From Hippopus hippopus (Eukaryota > Mollusca > Bivalvia > Cardiida > Cardiidae): DNA of 64,000 nt. The translations under genes were made by a program, and so were the position numbers. The notes beneath the pieces are model-generated. The model had not been told where the DNA came from, did not search any database, and saw only the letters and a program-made list of their open reading frames with translations. Each line of letters opens with the position of its first letter. Within the stretch, counting starts at the first letter, position 1. The DNA is taken from the NCBI GenBank assembly GCA_946811185.2, contig OX328105.1, positions 33,421,394-33,485,393 of the forward strand, in the 5' to 3' direction. Shown one piece after another: positions 1 through 11,700 of this stretch.

Positions 1-24
1 TGTAACAACTGTTTGCATAAAAAA

Positions 25-953
25 AGAGGGCCATGATGGCCCTAAGTTGCTCACCTGAGCTTTTTGACCTAAGTACATTGTGCTTGTTTGCATGAAGTTT
101 TGTTACCTCTTATGCACTACGGGGTACATCATTACCACCACCAACAACAACAAAGACAACATGATCTCATATAAATTTACTGATTTTGTATGACACCCGA
201 TTTTCGTTCTCCTCTGAGATATCATCAAGACAGACATTCTGACCAATTTTCATGAGTATCAGACTGAAAATGTGGCCTCTAGAGCCTACACAAGTTTTTT
301 TTCTAAGATTTGACCTGGTGACCTAGTCTTTTACCCGACGTGATTCATTTTCGATCTCATTTCAGGTAACATCTAGACAAACATACTGACCTTTTTTTAT
401 GAGTATCCGACTTTCAAAGCTTTAACCTTGTGACCTAGTTTTAAACCTGACATGAACCAATTTCAAACTTATCCAAGATAATAATTATCACCAAGACCAA
501 GGTCCTGGCCAAGTTTCATGAGTATCAGACTGAAAATGTGGCCTCTAGAGCATACACAGGGTTTTTCTAAGATTTTACTTGGTGACCTAGTTTTTGACCA
601 AACGTAATCCATTATACAACTCATCCGAGATACCATCAAGACAAACATTACAACTCATCTGAGATATCATCATTTTTATAAACTTTCAAGAGTATTGGAC
701 TGAAAATGTGGCCTCTACAGCGTACACATAATTTTTTTATAATTTGACCATGTTGACCTAGTTTTTGACCTGACATGACCCATTTTCAATCTTGCCTGAG
801 ATATCATATTGACAAATATTCTGACTAATTTTCATGAGTAACGGACTGAATATGTGGCCTCTAGAGCATACACAATTTAAAAGTTGATGATGGACCACGG
901 ACACAGCACGATCACAAAAGCTCACCTTGAGCACTTCGTTCTCAGGTGAGCTA
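25..953 (+). repeat. Bivalve tandem-core element, copy 1
   Basis: It opens with the palindrome AGGGCCATGATGGCCCT (27-43) and closes with a hairpin made of GCTCACCTTGAGC and CTCAGGTGAGC near 919-952. Between them lie diverged tandem units that each hold GACCTAGTTTTTGACC (near 312, 432, 586 and 754) followed by a block resembling CATGAGTATCAGACTGAAAA. Spacing is about 120-170 bp. The same element recurs at 36809-38016. Elements with this opening and closing are widespread in bivalves. I see no coding sequence. Confidence 0.75.
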
Positions 954-1015
954 AAAAAAACAAGCATTTTCACTTGGTTAGGAAATATTAGATCCAAATA
1001 CATGTATTGTAACTC

Positions 1016-1440
1016 TAACTCTACTAAACAACAACATTCAAGACAAATTGAATGTACAACAAATTAAATGCAGCCAAAATGATCTTGGAAAAGATAGAAA
1101 ACATTGTGGGAAAAGGAGGAAATGTTGGTTACCAGCATTTTCTCCTTTCCCTGCAATGCTTTCCGAAGCTTTCTACCTCAGGGTTCATGAAACTCGCAAT
1201 GGTGTGGTGACCGTTTAACCCTTTACCAAACAACAAAACTTTTGACTTGTCCAAATGGAAAGCAATTGCATAAAAAATTAATGTAACTACAAATTGAAAT
1301 TTGTTTTGGGACAGGTTAAAAACTTTGTGAGAAAACGTGAAAATGCTGGTTACCGGCATTTTCTCCTTTTCCCATGATGTTTACCAAAGCCTTTAACCTC
1401 AGGATTGTTAAAACTCGGAATTGTGTGGTAAAAGGGTTAA
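1016..1440. mobile_element. Two abutting TTAA-flanked palindromic MITEs
   Basis: These are the first two copies of the dominant MITE of the window. Copy one (about 1016-1219) and copy two (1216-1440) share one TTAA. Each has the form TTAACCCTTTACC, a spacer, ACATTGTGGGAAAAGG and its mirror image around a GGTTACC centre, then GGTAAAGGGTTAA. The TTAA border and CCC ends fit piggyBac-like elements by established knowledge, but no transposase of that class is visible here. The open frames at 1129-1359 are shadows of this repeat. Confidence 0.75.
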
Positions 1441-1635
1441 AGCTGCATTTTATTTCTCAAATGACATCACGATTGAGAACATTATAGAACCTAGACCACC
1501 ACACACGTTATGCAGTCTGATCTTGACTACAATGTCTATAAAAAGCATTTACAGTGGTGAAAGGCACTCTCTGGCTTTTTTTGACAAGAAGGGAAAATAC
1601 AACAACAAGCATGATCAATCTTTTACTAGTATAAC

Positions 1636-1832
1636 TTAAACCCGTTCCTAAACAATCCAGGGTTTTCAGCCTTTTGAAGACATTGTGGGAAAAGGAGAAA
1701 ATGCTGATTACCAATATTTTCTGCTTTTCTCACAATGTTTTCTAGCCTGTCAAAACAATTCTTAATTTTTGCATCAAATTCATTATGTTTTCTGCAAATG
1801 CTTTGAATTTTGAAGAGTCTAAAACTAGTGCT
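1636..1832 (-). mobile_element. Palindromic MITE, reversed copy
   Basis: The hairpin core around 1677-1742 matches the family on both arms. The outer ends are worn: the left end reads AAACCCGTTCCTAAACAATCC, and the right end fades after 1810. Confidence 0.6.
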
Positions 1833-2252
1833 TTTTTTTACATAATTCGGGAAACAAATTTTCGCAACTTGTACTAATCTCAGGGCAATGTTTCATGAAA
1901 AAACTTAAGTCTCTTATTTTACTCAAATCCACAGAGAGACTTCTTTTCTGACTGGAGCTTGTTATTGCAGAGGCATTTCACTAACATTAACAGACTTACG
2001 TAACATTCTCAAATGCAAAGCTGACATAGCGATTCAGACTCAACATAGCAAAATAACAGACTTAAGTCTGTTAAATAATTTAAGTCCATTTATTTTGCAT
2101 AGATGAGCCCGAAACATAGCGTCAACTCCGGATTTCAGAATGTTACTACAGTCTATTAATGTTACTCAAACAAGGAACTAAACCTAAGTAAGAACCTGGG
2201 ACAATTAGTAGATGAGTAAAACGAGAGACTTTAGTGGTTTTTTAATGTGAAT
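1833..2252. other. No recognised feature
   Basis: AT-rich non-coding sequence. I see scattered short matches to GACTTAAGTCTGTTAAA-like palindromes near 2050-2085, but no coding potential and no full repeat. Confidence 0.4.
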
Positions 2253-2395
2253 CCGGGCCCTGTACTCATGCCTAATGTATGGGTCAATGGACATTCCCGA
2301 AGTTGACCCTGACCCCTGATGCCAGGTATAGAAGTTGGGACCTTGTGATTATGAGGCCAACAGTCTAGCTCACAACTGTCGACACCACTTATCAT
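2253..2395 (-). repeat. tRNA-derived SINE, reversed
   Basis: Read on the minus strand, the segment holds GTTGGCCTCATAATCACAAG followed by GTCCCAACTTC, which resembles a tRNA anticodon arm and B box. After it comes a body with GTCAACTTCGGGA and ATTGACCCATACATTA. The same head and body order is present at 56519-56733 on the plus strand, so this is a dispersed family rather than a chance match. Confidence 0.55.
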
Positions 2396-2428
2396 GCTGA
2401 TCAATTTTACTGGTTGGCAATCACAGGA

Positions 2429-2561
2429 TTAACCCTTTACCAGGGAACAAAATTTAAGCATTTTTAGATGACAAATTAAATGCTACTAAAACAATAATAA
2501 TTGTGTTTCATAGGAGAGAAATCACTGTGAGAAAAGGATAAAATGCTGGTAACAAGCATTT
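2429..2561 (+). mobile_element. Left half of a MITE split by a transposon
   Basis: TTAACCCTTTACC begins at 2429 and the left hairpin arm runs into GCATTT at 2561. The missing right arm, starting ATTTTCTCCTTTTCAC, resumes at 8470 on the far side of the 5.9-kb element. Joining the two and removing one ATTT restores the family sequence, so the larger element inserted into an existing MITE. Confidence 0.8.
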
Positions 2562-3180
2562 CGAGGGCTCAACGCAACACTGTCGTAACTAACATTTTTT
2601 CAAAAATGATTTTTTTTTTTTCATGTCCAGTAAAAATATTTTTCAAAAAAAAAAATCAAAATAAAGCACTTAAATTCAAAAGTGGTCAAAATGTCGTAAG
2701 TGAATATTGGTAATTCTGTTAATGCAACACTGTAGTTAACTTGACATACATACTGTGTTGCACTGTCAAACCTCCTCTTTGTCACACAGAAAATGGTGCA
2801 ACAATGTATGTAACTGACATGAAGTGTTTATTTTTTAATTACTTCTATCAAATTAAGACTTATAACTGTTTTTATAATATTAAAATCATCAAAATGACAT
2901 CAATTTTAAGCTATGCAGTAGCATAACAACCTTTTAAAACGGTTAAAAATCCCTTTAAATCTTTTATTTTCAAAACTTAAGCAAAAGATTAATAACTGGT
3001 AAGGTCCGAGATAAAAAAAAAACATGCATTTTGTAACACATTTCAAAGAACTTTCTAGAGCAAAACAAAAGATTTAGGAATGCAGATTACATCAACAGTG
3101 TATCTTTTTCAGAAAGGTATATCAAAACACATTAGTTCTGACAAGTTGGAACATATTTAAACCTATCGTCAAGAAGATAA

Positions 3181-3505
3181 TAGAAATAAAAGCTCAATAG
3201 TGGCCAAAGTAAAAGATGGGGGATGGCAAAAATGCAATTAAATTCAAGTCATACCATTCAAAAGTATGAAAATTATTATGAAGTTGAAAATCTGTTATTT
3301 TATGGTTAGTCTAAGTGTTAAACACTGGCAGGAATTGTCGAAGGACAAAAGTTGCACAGTCCGTCTGTCCTTTGTTTACTTCTTATCTGGTTTTTTAATT
3401 CATTTTCCTACTAGCGACTTACACTTTGAATGACACTACAATAACAGATTGTCATCTTCACAATAATTTCCATACTTTCAAATGATATAATTTTAACTTA
3501 AGAGC
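3181..3505. repeat. Large imperfect palindrome inside the TIR element
   Basis: The segment around 3245-3300 (TACCATTCAAAAGTATG through AATCTGTTATTTTATGG) reappears inverted at about 3436-3495. The matching region of copy 2 is about 9345-9675. One arm with part of the centre also occurs alone at 60008-60230, so this is probably an older MITE carried inside the larger element. Confidence 0.55.
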
Positions 3506-5833
3506 GTTTTATCACCCCTTTACTTACTTTTGACCATTACTGGGACCTTAAATGCCAAAATTACCCAACAAATTTCTGAGGTATTCACAAGTTTTTCCAA
3601 CAGAACAAAACCATATCTTTCAAAGAGAACAAAAAGACATTATTCATTGTTTGATGGTATGGTAATACTTGTATATTATGTCAATTTCCATAGTATTTTA
3701 GTCATAATGTTGTGACAGCTAATTTCTGAAAGTCTTAATCCTTTTATTTTTTACAGCTATTCTTAAGGAAACTGAGATATTTATAATTTTTTTGTGAAAT
3801 GAATCAACAACATTGGTTCAAGATAACTGAGAAACCACATTTTCCTTGTGGAGAATCTGTTGTAAAAATAGTAGGTGCAGACTCAAAGATGAAGTTTTTG
3901 TCTTCCTTTAAGTGTCGTTTGCAATGAGTCATAGATGAATTAAGCATCCTGAAATCTTAAGAATATTGTTGGTGTAGATATGAAAGATTTGAGTGTTCCA
4001 TAATTTATCTTCATAACTGAGATAAATTCTAGAGAAAATAACAACAAGGTGTCTTGTCTGAAATTACCAGTATTATATACCTTTGTATTGGCCAATGCTA
4101 TTTTCTATACCCATTGAACTGAATGAAAAGAATATGAGACTTTAAATTCATTCCTGTTCACCAAGTATCACCAAGTATCACCAATAGTAGTTTTGGATCC
4201 TGTGCCTTACTAAAGAATACTCCCACATGACCACGCAGCAAAAACTTCTGGTGAGGACTGAGCCAGAATCTTGTGATTACAAAACCAGGGTATGAAAGAC
4301 CCTTGTAGGTTTTGGAGCAACAAAATAGAAATATCAGTTCAATAATTTTATTCTTTGACTTGAACCACGAGGTTCCTCATCATTAAACATTTACTGTGTT
4401 TAGATATACATTGGGAAATCCCTGTTTAGAAAGACACGGGATTTACAACCCAAATGCTTATTATACTATCACCGCTTGTTTCTGTAGTGCCCTAGCCTCG
4501 TACTAGTGGAATCCAGGAAAGACAACTACCTTATGTATTAGGCTTCCAGTGTTAGACCAAGGGTGAGGTTCTGAGATATTTTCCCACTGAATTAGACAAT
4601 GTAGCATCATAATGCACACAAGTGGGACTAAAATTGTCTCTTTTAGATTTATTGTAGTGTAGTTTTGAGTGCATTTGTATAATTTTGAAAGTGCCCCTTG
4701 TTTCTGCAAGCATCCACTCTCTTGATAATCTTGCAGAACTTTGGGACTCTGTGACTTTTGTATTGCTGTGAAAATTAAACAGATTTCATGAAGAGTTTCA
4801 TGTTAATAAACCATAGTATTTGAAACAGTTTGTTATGAGAAATTGACATTATAAAACTACTTTTAGTGTTAAAGATATTTGGGCATGTGACCATTATGAT
4901 CTAGAAGAGCTTCGAAGGGTTTTGAGAACAATTCCTCCCTTACCTAAGTTATTAAAATTGTGTTTTCTACACAGACAAAATGGTAATTAAAAATGGTCAT
5001 TGTTTTGTACCAATCAAATACATTTGAAATAATGAACTTGTGAGATGGGGTGTTGTTTTCCATTTCATGAAACAGGAAACTGTATAATTTTATGATAAAA
5101 AAAAATGTGATGTTTACTTTAGGAAACAAAGCAGGTTTCCTGTAGTGTTGTTTGTGACTATTGGACTCTAATTTATTTAAGATTATACATATTACATTTA
5201 GATAATTGGAATTTATCAAATAGAAAGAACTTGATATAAATCGCAACCAGTGCTGCCAGTAAAAGAATGCTCTGTGTGAATATTGTTATTCATCATTGTT
5301 CTTGCAAAGTAAATTTCTACTTCATTTTGCCTTCTAAACAGTTAGATAATGGTAGTACGTACTACGTAGTTATCCATGTTCATTTTTTTCAAACGTTTTG
5401 TCTATAGTATCACATCACACAGAGACCATGACTGTGAACTTTGACGTATAAAACTCAGTTTTGAAATAAATTCCCAGAGACAATATCTTAATAGCTAGCA
5501 GTTGCTTAAAGTGGCTTAGAGAAGGCAGTGCTATCAACACATTGCATGAGATTGTTTTCAAAGTTCAAGGTCTAAAAACTATAAAAAGTTTATCAAAAAC
5601 TATAAAATCTAAAAGGAAACTGTAAAGCAAAGGTTATCAGTGTAAAAGAGATTTAGATCTCCAATAAAGAGTAAGTAGAATGGGATCTGTCCATGAGCAC
5701 ATGCTTCAATTTTTGTCTTGTAAGACTTCTGTCCATTGGTACCATTGCCATCAAGTTTAAATAAAGTCCAGAGAAGATTGATACATGCTTACTTAACAAC
5801 ATTTATCATACAAGTGATTTAATCTATGCCAAT

Positions 5834-7393
5834 ACATGGATCCGTGGAAATCGATATTTGACCAATCAGGTCATTGCATTTATTTTACCCGATGCGTAGC
5901 CTTGTTGTCTGCTTTTTCGGCTCCATATTAAACGACTGTTAACGTTGGAGGGGTGCGATAGTATTTTTTTATTTTGTGTTTTAAACGTTTGAATTTAAGA
6001 AAAAGTTTAAAATATGTGCTTTGCGAATGTGTACCGCTGACGTGAGATCACGCAGAGGCTGTAGACAAGTTTGCAAATTATGATAATGACTGACAAATGG
6101 GACATTTGCAAGGAGTGCTGATCAGCGCTATATTACACAATGAATTAATTAATGCTATAGTTCTTTCCCGTCTAAAAGATTCTGAAAAAGACAAAAAATG
6201 TTTTTAATTGGAAAACAAAGGTAAAGACATATCTTCATGACATACCAGAGACATAGATGAGTATTGTATGTCTCTGGAAATACTAACAAAACGAAAATAC
6301 GTTCACTTGAATATCTAACCTTGTACAATAACCTCTGCACATCCAAAAAGTGGCACTTGTCATCAGTGTTTCAGTTTGACGTTAATATTAACCCTTGGTG
6401 CTTAAAGAATATGCTGATTGTGTAGATATAGATCAGATTGCACATAACATGCAGTTTAATCTTGGATTAAAACTTTCTGCTATTTACAATAAGCATACTG
6501 ATGTAAATTCCTTACTACATATTCCTCACTAAAAGTAGATATCAATTATAAAAAAGTCTAACTTCAATTCTGTACTGGTGGAATTTCAGCTCAAAAGACA
6601 ACTTTAATTGATTAAATAAACTTTTGACTTAGTTGTATCAAAGTCGATTAGCACATCTGCCATTTCAAACGTTGTGTCGGTAAACTGTTAATTGATAGGA
6701 AGTGTGTTTAATTGCAAACCGATTTGCCGCTCTAATCAACTTGACCACCCGCTGTCTTCAGTATATCATAAGATAAACAAACTACCGTCAATGATATTAA
6801 CAAGTTTGTTAATTGACAGCACACTTAACGCATTTTAAAAACATCAGACAGCCCATTTTCTCTTAACCTGAAACTGAAATTTTTCATAAACTTACACCTG
6901 TCTGTAGAATCAGACAATCTATAGTTTTTGAAATGCTTGTTATTCAGTGTTATTGAGTTGATTTTGAGATGACTTAACTAGCCTTACGAAAACAATGGGT
7001 ATCTTTAATTATTTTATTCTGTGGCAAAACGGAGGATTGTTGAGGTGTTTCATTCTTTCTTATTGAAGTTCAAAACTTTGCAAAAACAAGTAGATCTATT
7101 ACATAGCCCGAAGCCCCCCCCCCTTCCCTTCTCCCCCCTCCCTTCTCCCCCCTCCCCCCGCAATTCGCACTTTTAGTAAATTAGTTCGATGATCTTTGAA
7201 TTTCTTACCGACAATTTATCATCGGCAGGAACATGTGATAAAAATATTTTTTTCTGGAATTTTTTTGAGAGAAACAGTTATGACAGCACGATTTAAGTAG
7301 CTATACTGTATATGTATTTACTGTGGTTGTTTTGGGAGCCCTTAGTAACAGTAACCAAGGAAGTCGGTTTATCTTACCACCACGGATCCATGT
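5834..7393. mobile_element. 1.56-kb insertion with 14-bp TIR
   Basis: The segment starts ACATGGATCCGTGG and ends with the exact reverse complement at 7380-7393. Copy 2 of the host element has the empty site (GCCAATTGG at about 11981-11990), where copy 1 reads GCCAAT, insertion, ATTGG. This implies either an AT dinucleotide duplication, or no duplication if the TIR is counted as 15 bp. No protein is recognisable inside, so it is non-autonomous and its class is open. Confidence 0.75.
7106..7162 (+). repeat. Poly-pyrimidine C/T tract
   Basis: A run of C blocks separated by TTCCCTTCT. It lies inside the 1.56-kb insertion and could adopt H-DNA or i-motif structure. No gene association is seen. 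Confidence 0.8.
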
Positions 7394-8469
7394 ATTGGTC
7401 CAACCTCAGGAAAAGCTCTGTTGTGCTAGGTAGTGCATTTGCGAAAAGCATGTCTAACTCAGCAATCCTTTTTTGTTTACATTCATGTGTGGTTAATATT
7501 ATTATTTGGCACAAAAAAAAATTGTTTGCTGATAAAAGAGTATGCTAAGATGGAAAGTAAAGTTTAAGGGAAGATAACTCTGAAATTTTTGTTATAATTA
7601 TTTCAACAGCAAAGATTCTTCACAACAACCAATCATTGTTGTTGTTCTTGTCAAGTGTCAGTAAAATCAGATTAAAATTGATTGAGTGGTATTCCACGCC
7701 ACTTTCAACATTATTTCAGTCATATCAAGGGGACAGCTCACAAATTCATGTATGTCCTGGGTTTCATTAGTACTAGGCTAAGAATCTGTACAAAACTCTT
7801 GTAGTTTATTCCAGACTAAGATATTCATTTTGATTCCACAAAAAGGTCCCAAGTCACAGATGTTATCTGTTCAGTTGAACACACATCTCAAATGTACATC
7901 TTTGAAAGCCATCATTCATGTGACCATCCTAATCAAGCTTTAATTACTTTAAATGGAAAGAAAACAGCAAAAGAAGGTTACTCAACATGGCAATGTATGG
8001 GTTGACAAACAGCTTAGTTTATTTCTGTAAACCAAACGAATTTCCCCAAAGAAGGAAGAAATTATACCTATCAATACAATAATGAGTCAATAAAACTTTC
8101 ATACAAAAGATTAAAAGCTATATAAATTCACTTACAACTGTTTTGCATAAAATATTTCAAGCAATTATCCCTTATTTTAAGGTGGAAAACTGTCGTAAGT
8201 GCAGTTACTACAGTTTTGCACGAAAATTTTTTCCCAATATTTCAGTTTTTCAGAAGGTAAACTGTTGTAAGTAACAATTTTTGTAAAATCATCTTTTTGC
8301 AAAATGTTTTTCAAAAATCTGTTTTAATATCTTGAAAGTCATCAAAATCAACTTCTATTAAGATTGAAATGGTGATGATAATGATTTTCTCTAAGAAAGG
8401 AAATAGTTTCTAGTCTCTCCTATAAAATTTTCAAAAATACAGTTACAACAGTGTTGCGTTTAGCCCTCG

Positions 8470-8504
8470 ATTTTCTCCTTTTCACACAATGTTTTCAAAT
8501 GTCT
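8470..8504 (+). mobile_element. Right fragment of the split MITE
   Basis: ATTTTCTCCTTTTCACACAA continues the right hairpin arm of the MITE begun at 2429. Family similarity is lost after about 8504, where another repeat begins. Confidence 0.75.
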
Positions 8505-8716
8505 GCTTTGTCCGCGCAGGCTGACATGGGCCGAAACATTTTGCTATCTTTAAATTTTCTGCATGTCGAAGGATAATTCTACCTCATGATTCAGTCCGTT
8601 GTTTGAAAAAATGGGTTTTATAGATCCATAATTAGGTGATGTCTTGCTTGGTATGACGCTTCATGGAGTTGCGTTAAGCCTTGTTTTGCAAAAGCATGGC
8701 TCATATGTAGAAAGCA
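8505..8716 (+). mobile_element. TTAATGCATC-family MITE, left end lost
   Basis: It shares GCGCAGGCTGACATGGGCC, a GTCCTTTGACATG-like block and a GCGTTAAGCC end with copies at 28259-28468 and 59603-59829. The left terminus was lost or overwritten at the junction with the neighbouring MITE fragment. Confidence 0.55.
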
Positions 8717-8749
8717 AAATAGATTATAGAGCTTCATCTTTAACCATAT

Positions 8750-11700
8750 CGAGGGCTCAACGCAACAGTCGTAACTAACATTTTTTCAAAAATGACTTTT
8801 TTTTTTTTCATTTTTGTAATCTAGAGTGCCAGTTTCATGTCCAGTAAAAATATTTTTCCGAAAAATTCAAAATAAAGCACTTAAATTCAAAAGTGGTCAA
8901 AATGTCGTAAGTGAATATTGGTGATTCTGTTAATGCAACACTGTAGTTAACTTGACATACATACTGTGTTGCACTGTAAAACCTCCTCTTTGTCACATAG
9001 AAAATGGTCCAACAATGTATGTAACTGACATGGAGCGTTTATTTTATAATTACTTCTATCAAATTAAGACTTATAACTGTTTTATAATATTCAAATTATC
9101 AAAACGACGCTTATTTTAAGAAATGCACTAACATGACGACCTTTTCAAAGCTTAAGCAAAAGATTAATAACTGGTAAGGTCCGAGATAAAAAAGGCAATT
9201 TCTAACACATTCCAAAGAACTTTCTAAAGCAAAACAAAAAATTTAGGCCTGCAGGTTACATCAACAGTGTATCTTTTTCAGAAAGGTATATCAAAACACA
9301 TTAGTTCTGACAAGATGGAACATATTTAGACCTATCATCAAGAAGATAATAGAAATAAAAGCTCAATAGTAGCCAAACTAAATGATGGGGATGGCAAAAA
9401 TGCTATTAAATTCAAGTCATACCATTCAAAAGTATGGAAATTATTATAAAGATGAAAATCTGTTATTTTATGGTTAGTCTTAAGTGTTAAACACTGGCAG
9501 GAATTGTCGAAGGACAAAAGTTGCAAGGTCCGTCTGTCCTTTGTTTACTTCTTACCTGGTTTTCGAATTCATTTTCCTACTAGCGACTTACACTTTGAAT
9601 GACACTACAATAACAGATTGTCATCTTCACAATAATTTCCATACTTTCAAATGATACAATTTTAACTTAAGAGCGTTTTATCACCCCTTTGCTTACTTTT
9701 GACCATTACTGGGACCTCAAATGCCAAAATTACCCAACAAATTTCTGAGGTATTCACAAGTTTTTCCAACAGAACAAAACCATATCTTTCAAAGAGAACA
9801 AAAAGACATTATTCATTGTTTGATGGAATGGTAATAATTGTATATTATGTCACTTTCAATAGTATTTTAGTCATAATGTTGTGACAGCTAATTTCTGAAA
9901 GTTTTCGTCCTTTTAATTTTTACAGCTTTTCTTAAGGAAACTGAGATATTTATAATTTTTTGTGAAATGAATCAACAACATTGGTTCAAGATAACTGAGA
10001 AACCACATTTTCCTTGTGGAAAATCTGTCGTAAAAATAGTAGGTGGAGACTCCAAGATGAAAATTTTGTCTTCCTTTAAGTGTCGTTTGCAACGAGTCAT
10101 AGATGAATTAAGCATCCTGAAATCTTAAGAATATTGTTGGTGTAGATATGAAAGATTTGAGTCTTCCAGAATTCATCCTCATAACTAAAGATAAAATTTA
10201 GAGAAAATAACAACAAGGTGTCTTGTCTGAAATTACCAGTATTATACCTTTGTATTGCCCAATGCTATTTTCTATACCCATTGAACTGAATAAAAGTAGT
10301 ATGAGACTTTAAATTCATTCCTGTTCACCAAGTATCACCAATAGTAGTTTTGGATCCTGCAGTGCCTTACTAAAGAATACTCTCACATGACCACGCAGCA
10401 AAAACTACTGCTGAGGACTGAACCAGAATCTTGTGATTACAGAACCAAGGTATGAAAGACCCTTTTAGGTTTTGGAGCAACAAAATAGATATATCAATTC
10501 AATAATTTTATTCTTTGACTTGAACCACGAGTTTCCTCGTCATTAAACATTTATGATGTTTAAATATACATCGGGAAATCCCTGTTTAGAAAAGACACGG
10601 GACTTACAATCCAAATGCTTATTATACAATAGCCACTAGTTTCTGTAGTGCCCTAGCCTTGTACTAGTGGGACCCAAGAAAGACCACCACATTAAGTACT
10701 AGGCTTCCAGTGGTAGGCCAAGGGTGAGGTTCTGAGATATTTTCCCACTGAATTAGACAATGTAGCATCATAATGCACACAAGTGGGACTAAAATTGTCT
10801 CTTTCAGATTTATCGTAGTGTAGTTTTGAGTGCATTTGTCTAATTTTGATAGTGCCCCTTGTTTCTGCAAGCATCCACTCTCTTAATAATCTTTTGTAGA
10901 ACATTGGGACTCTGCGACTTTTGTATTGCTGTGAAAATTCAACAGATTTCATGAAGAGTTTCATGTTAGTAAACCATCGTATTCAAAACAGTTTGTTATG
11001 AGGAGAAATTGACCTTATAAAGCTACTTCTATAGTTAAAGATATTTGGGCATGTGCCCATTATGATCTAGAAGAACTTCAAAGGGTTTTGAGAACAAATC
11101 CTCTGTTATCTAAGAGATTAAAATTGTGTTTTCTACATAGACAAAATGGTAATTAAAAATGGTCATTGTTTTGTACCAATCAAATGCATTTGAAATAATG
11201 AACTTGTGAGGTTGGGTGTTGTTTTCCATTTCATGAAACAGGAAGCTGCATAATTTTATGGTGAAGAAAAAATTGCGATGTTTTCTTTACAATACAAAGC
11301 AGGTTTCCTGTAAAGTTGTTTGTGACTATTGGACTCTAATTTATTTAAGATTATGAATGTTACATTTAGAAAATTGGAATTTATCAAATAAAATTAACTT
11401 GATATAAATCATAACTAGTGCTGCCAGTAAAAGAAAGCTCTGTGTGAATATTGTTATTCATCATTTTTTCTCGCAAAGTAAATTTCTAATTCATTTTGGG
11501 TTCTAAACAGTTAGATAATGGCAGTATGTACTAGTTATCCATGTTCCTTTTTTTTTTCAAATCTTTTGTCTACAGTATCACATCACACAGAGACCATGAC
11601 TGTGAACTTTGATGTATGAAATTCAGTTTTGAAATAAATTCCCAGATACAATAGCTCACTAGCTAGCACAATTGCTTAACGTGGCTTAGAGAAGGCAGTG

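Larger units (their letters stand above)
2562..8469. mobile_element. TIR transposon with 4-bp target duplication, copy 1
   Basis: The left end CGAGGGCTCAACGCAACA and its mirror at the right end form TIRs of about 29 bp, followed by a further degenerate stretch (ATTTTTTCAAAAATG against its mirror). The flanks are ATTT at 2558-2561 and ATTT at 8470-8473. A second copy lies at 8750-13131 in the same orientation. No transposase can be read; open frames inside are short and not conserved beyond DNA similarity, so this is a non-autonomous element. A 4-bp duplication is known for Chapaev, Sola and Ginger groups among others, but the TIR does not let me choose one. Confidence 0.85.

Noticed and set aside
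3530..3715. 61-codon frame conserved in both copies of the 4-bp-TSD element (also 9699-9884)
   Set aside because: Conservation equals that of the surrounding non-coding DNA, there is no recognisable domain, and the copies are relatives by transposition.
4503..4709. Minus-strand frame also present at 10664-10870
   Set aside because: Same reason: paired because the elements are copies. A frame-shifted overlap (10692-10964) exists in only one copy.
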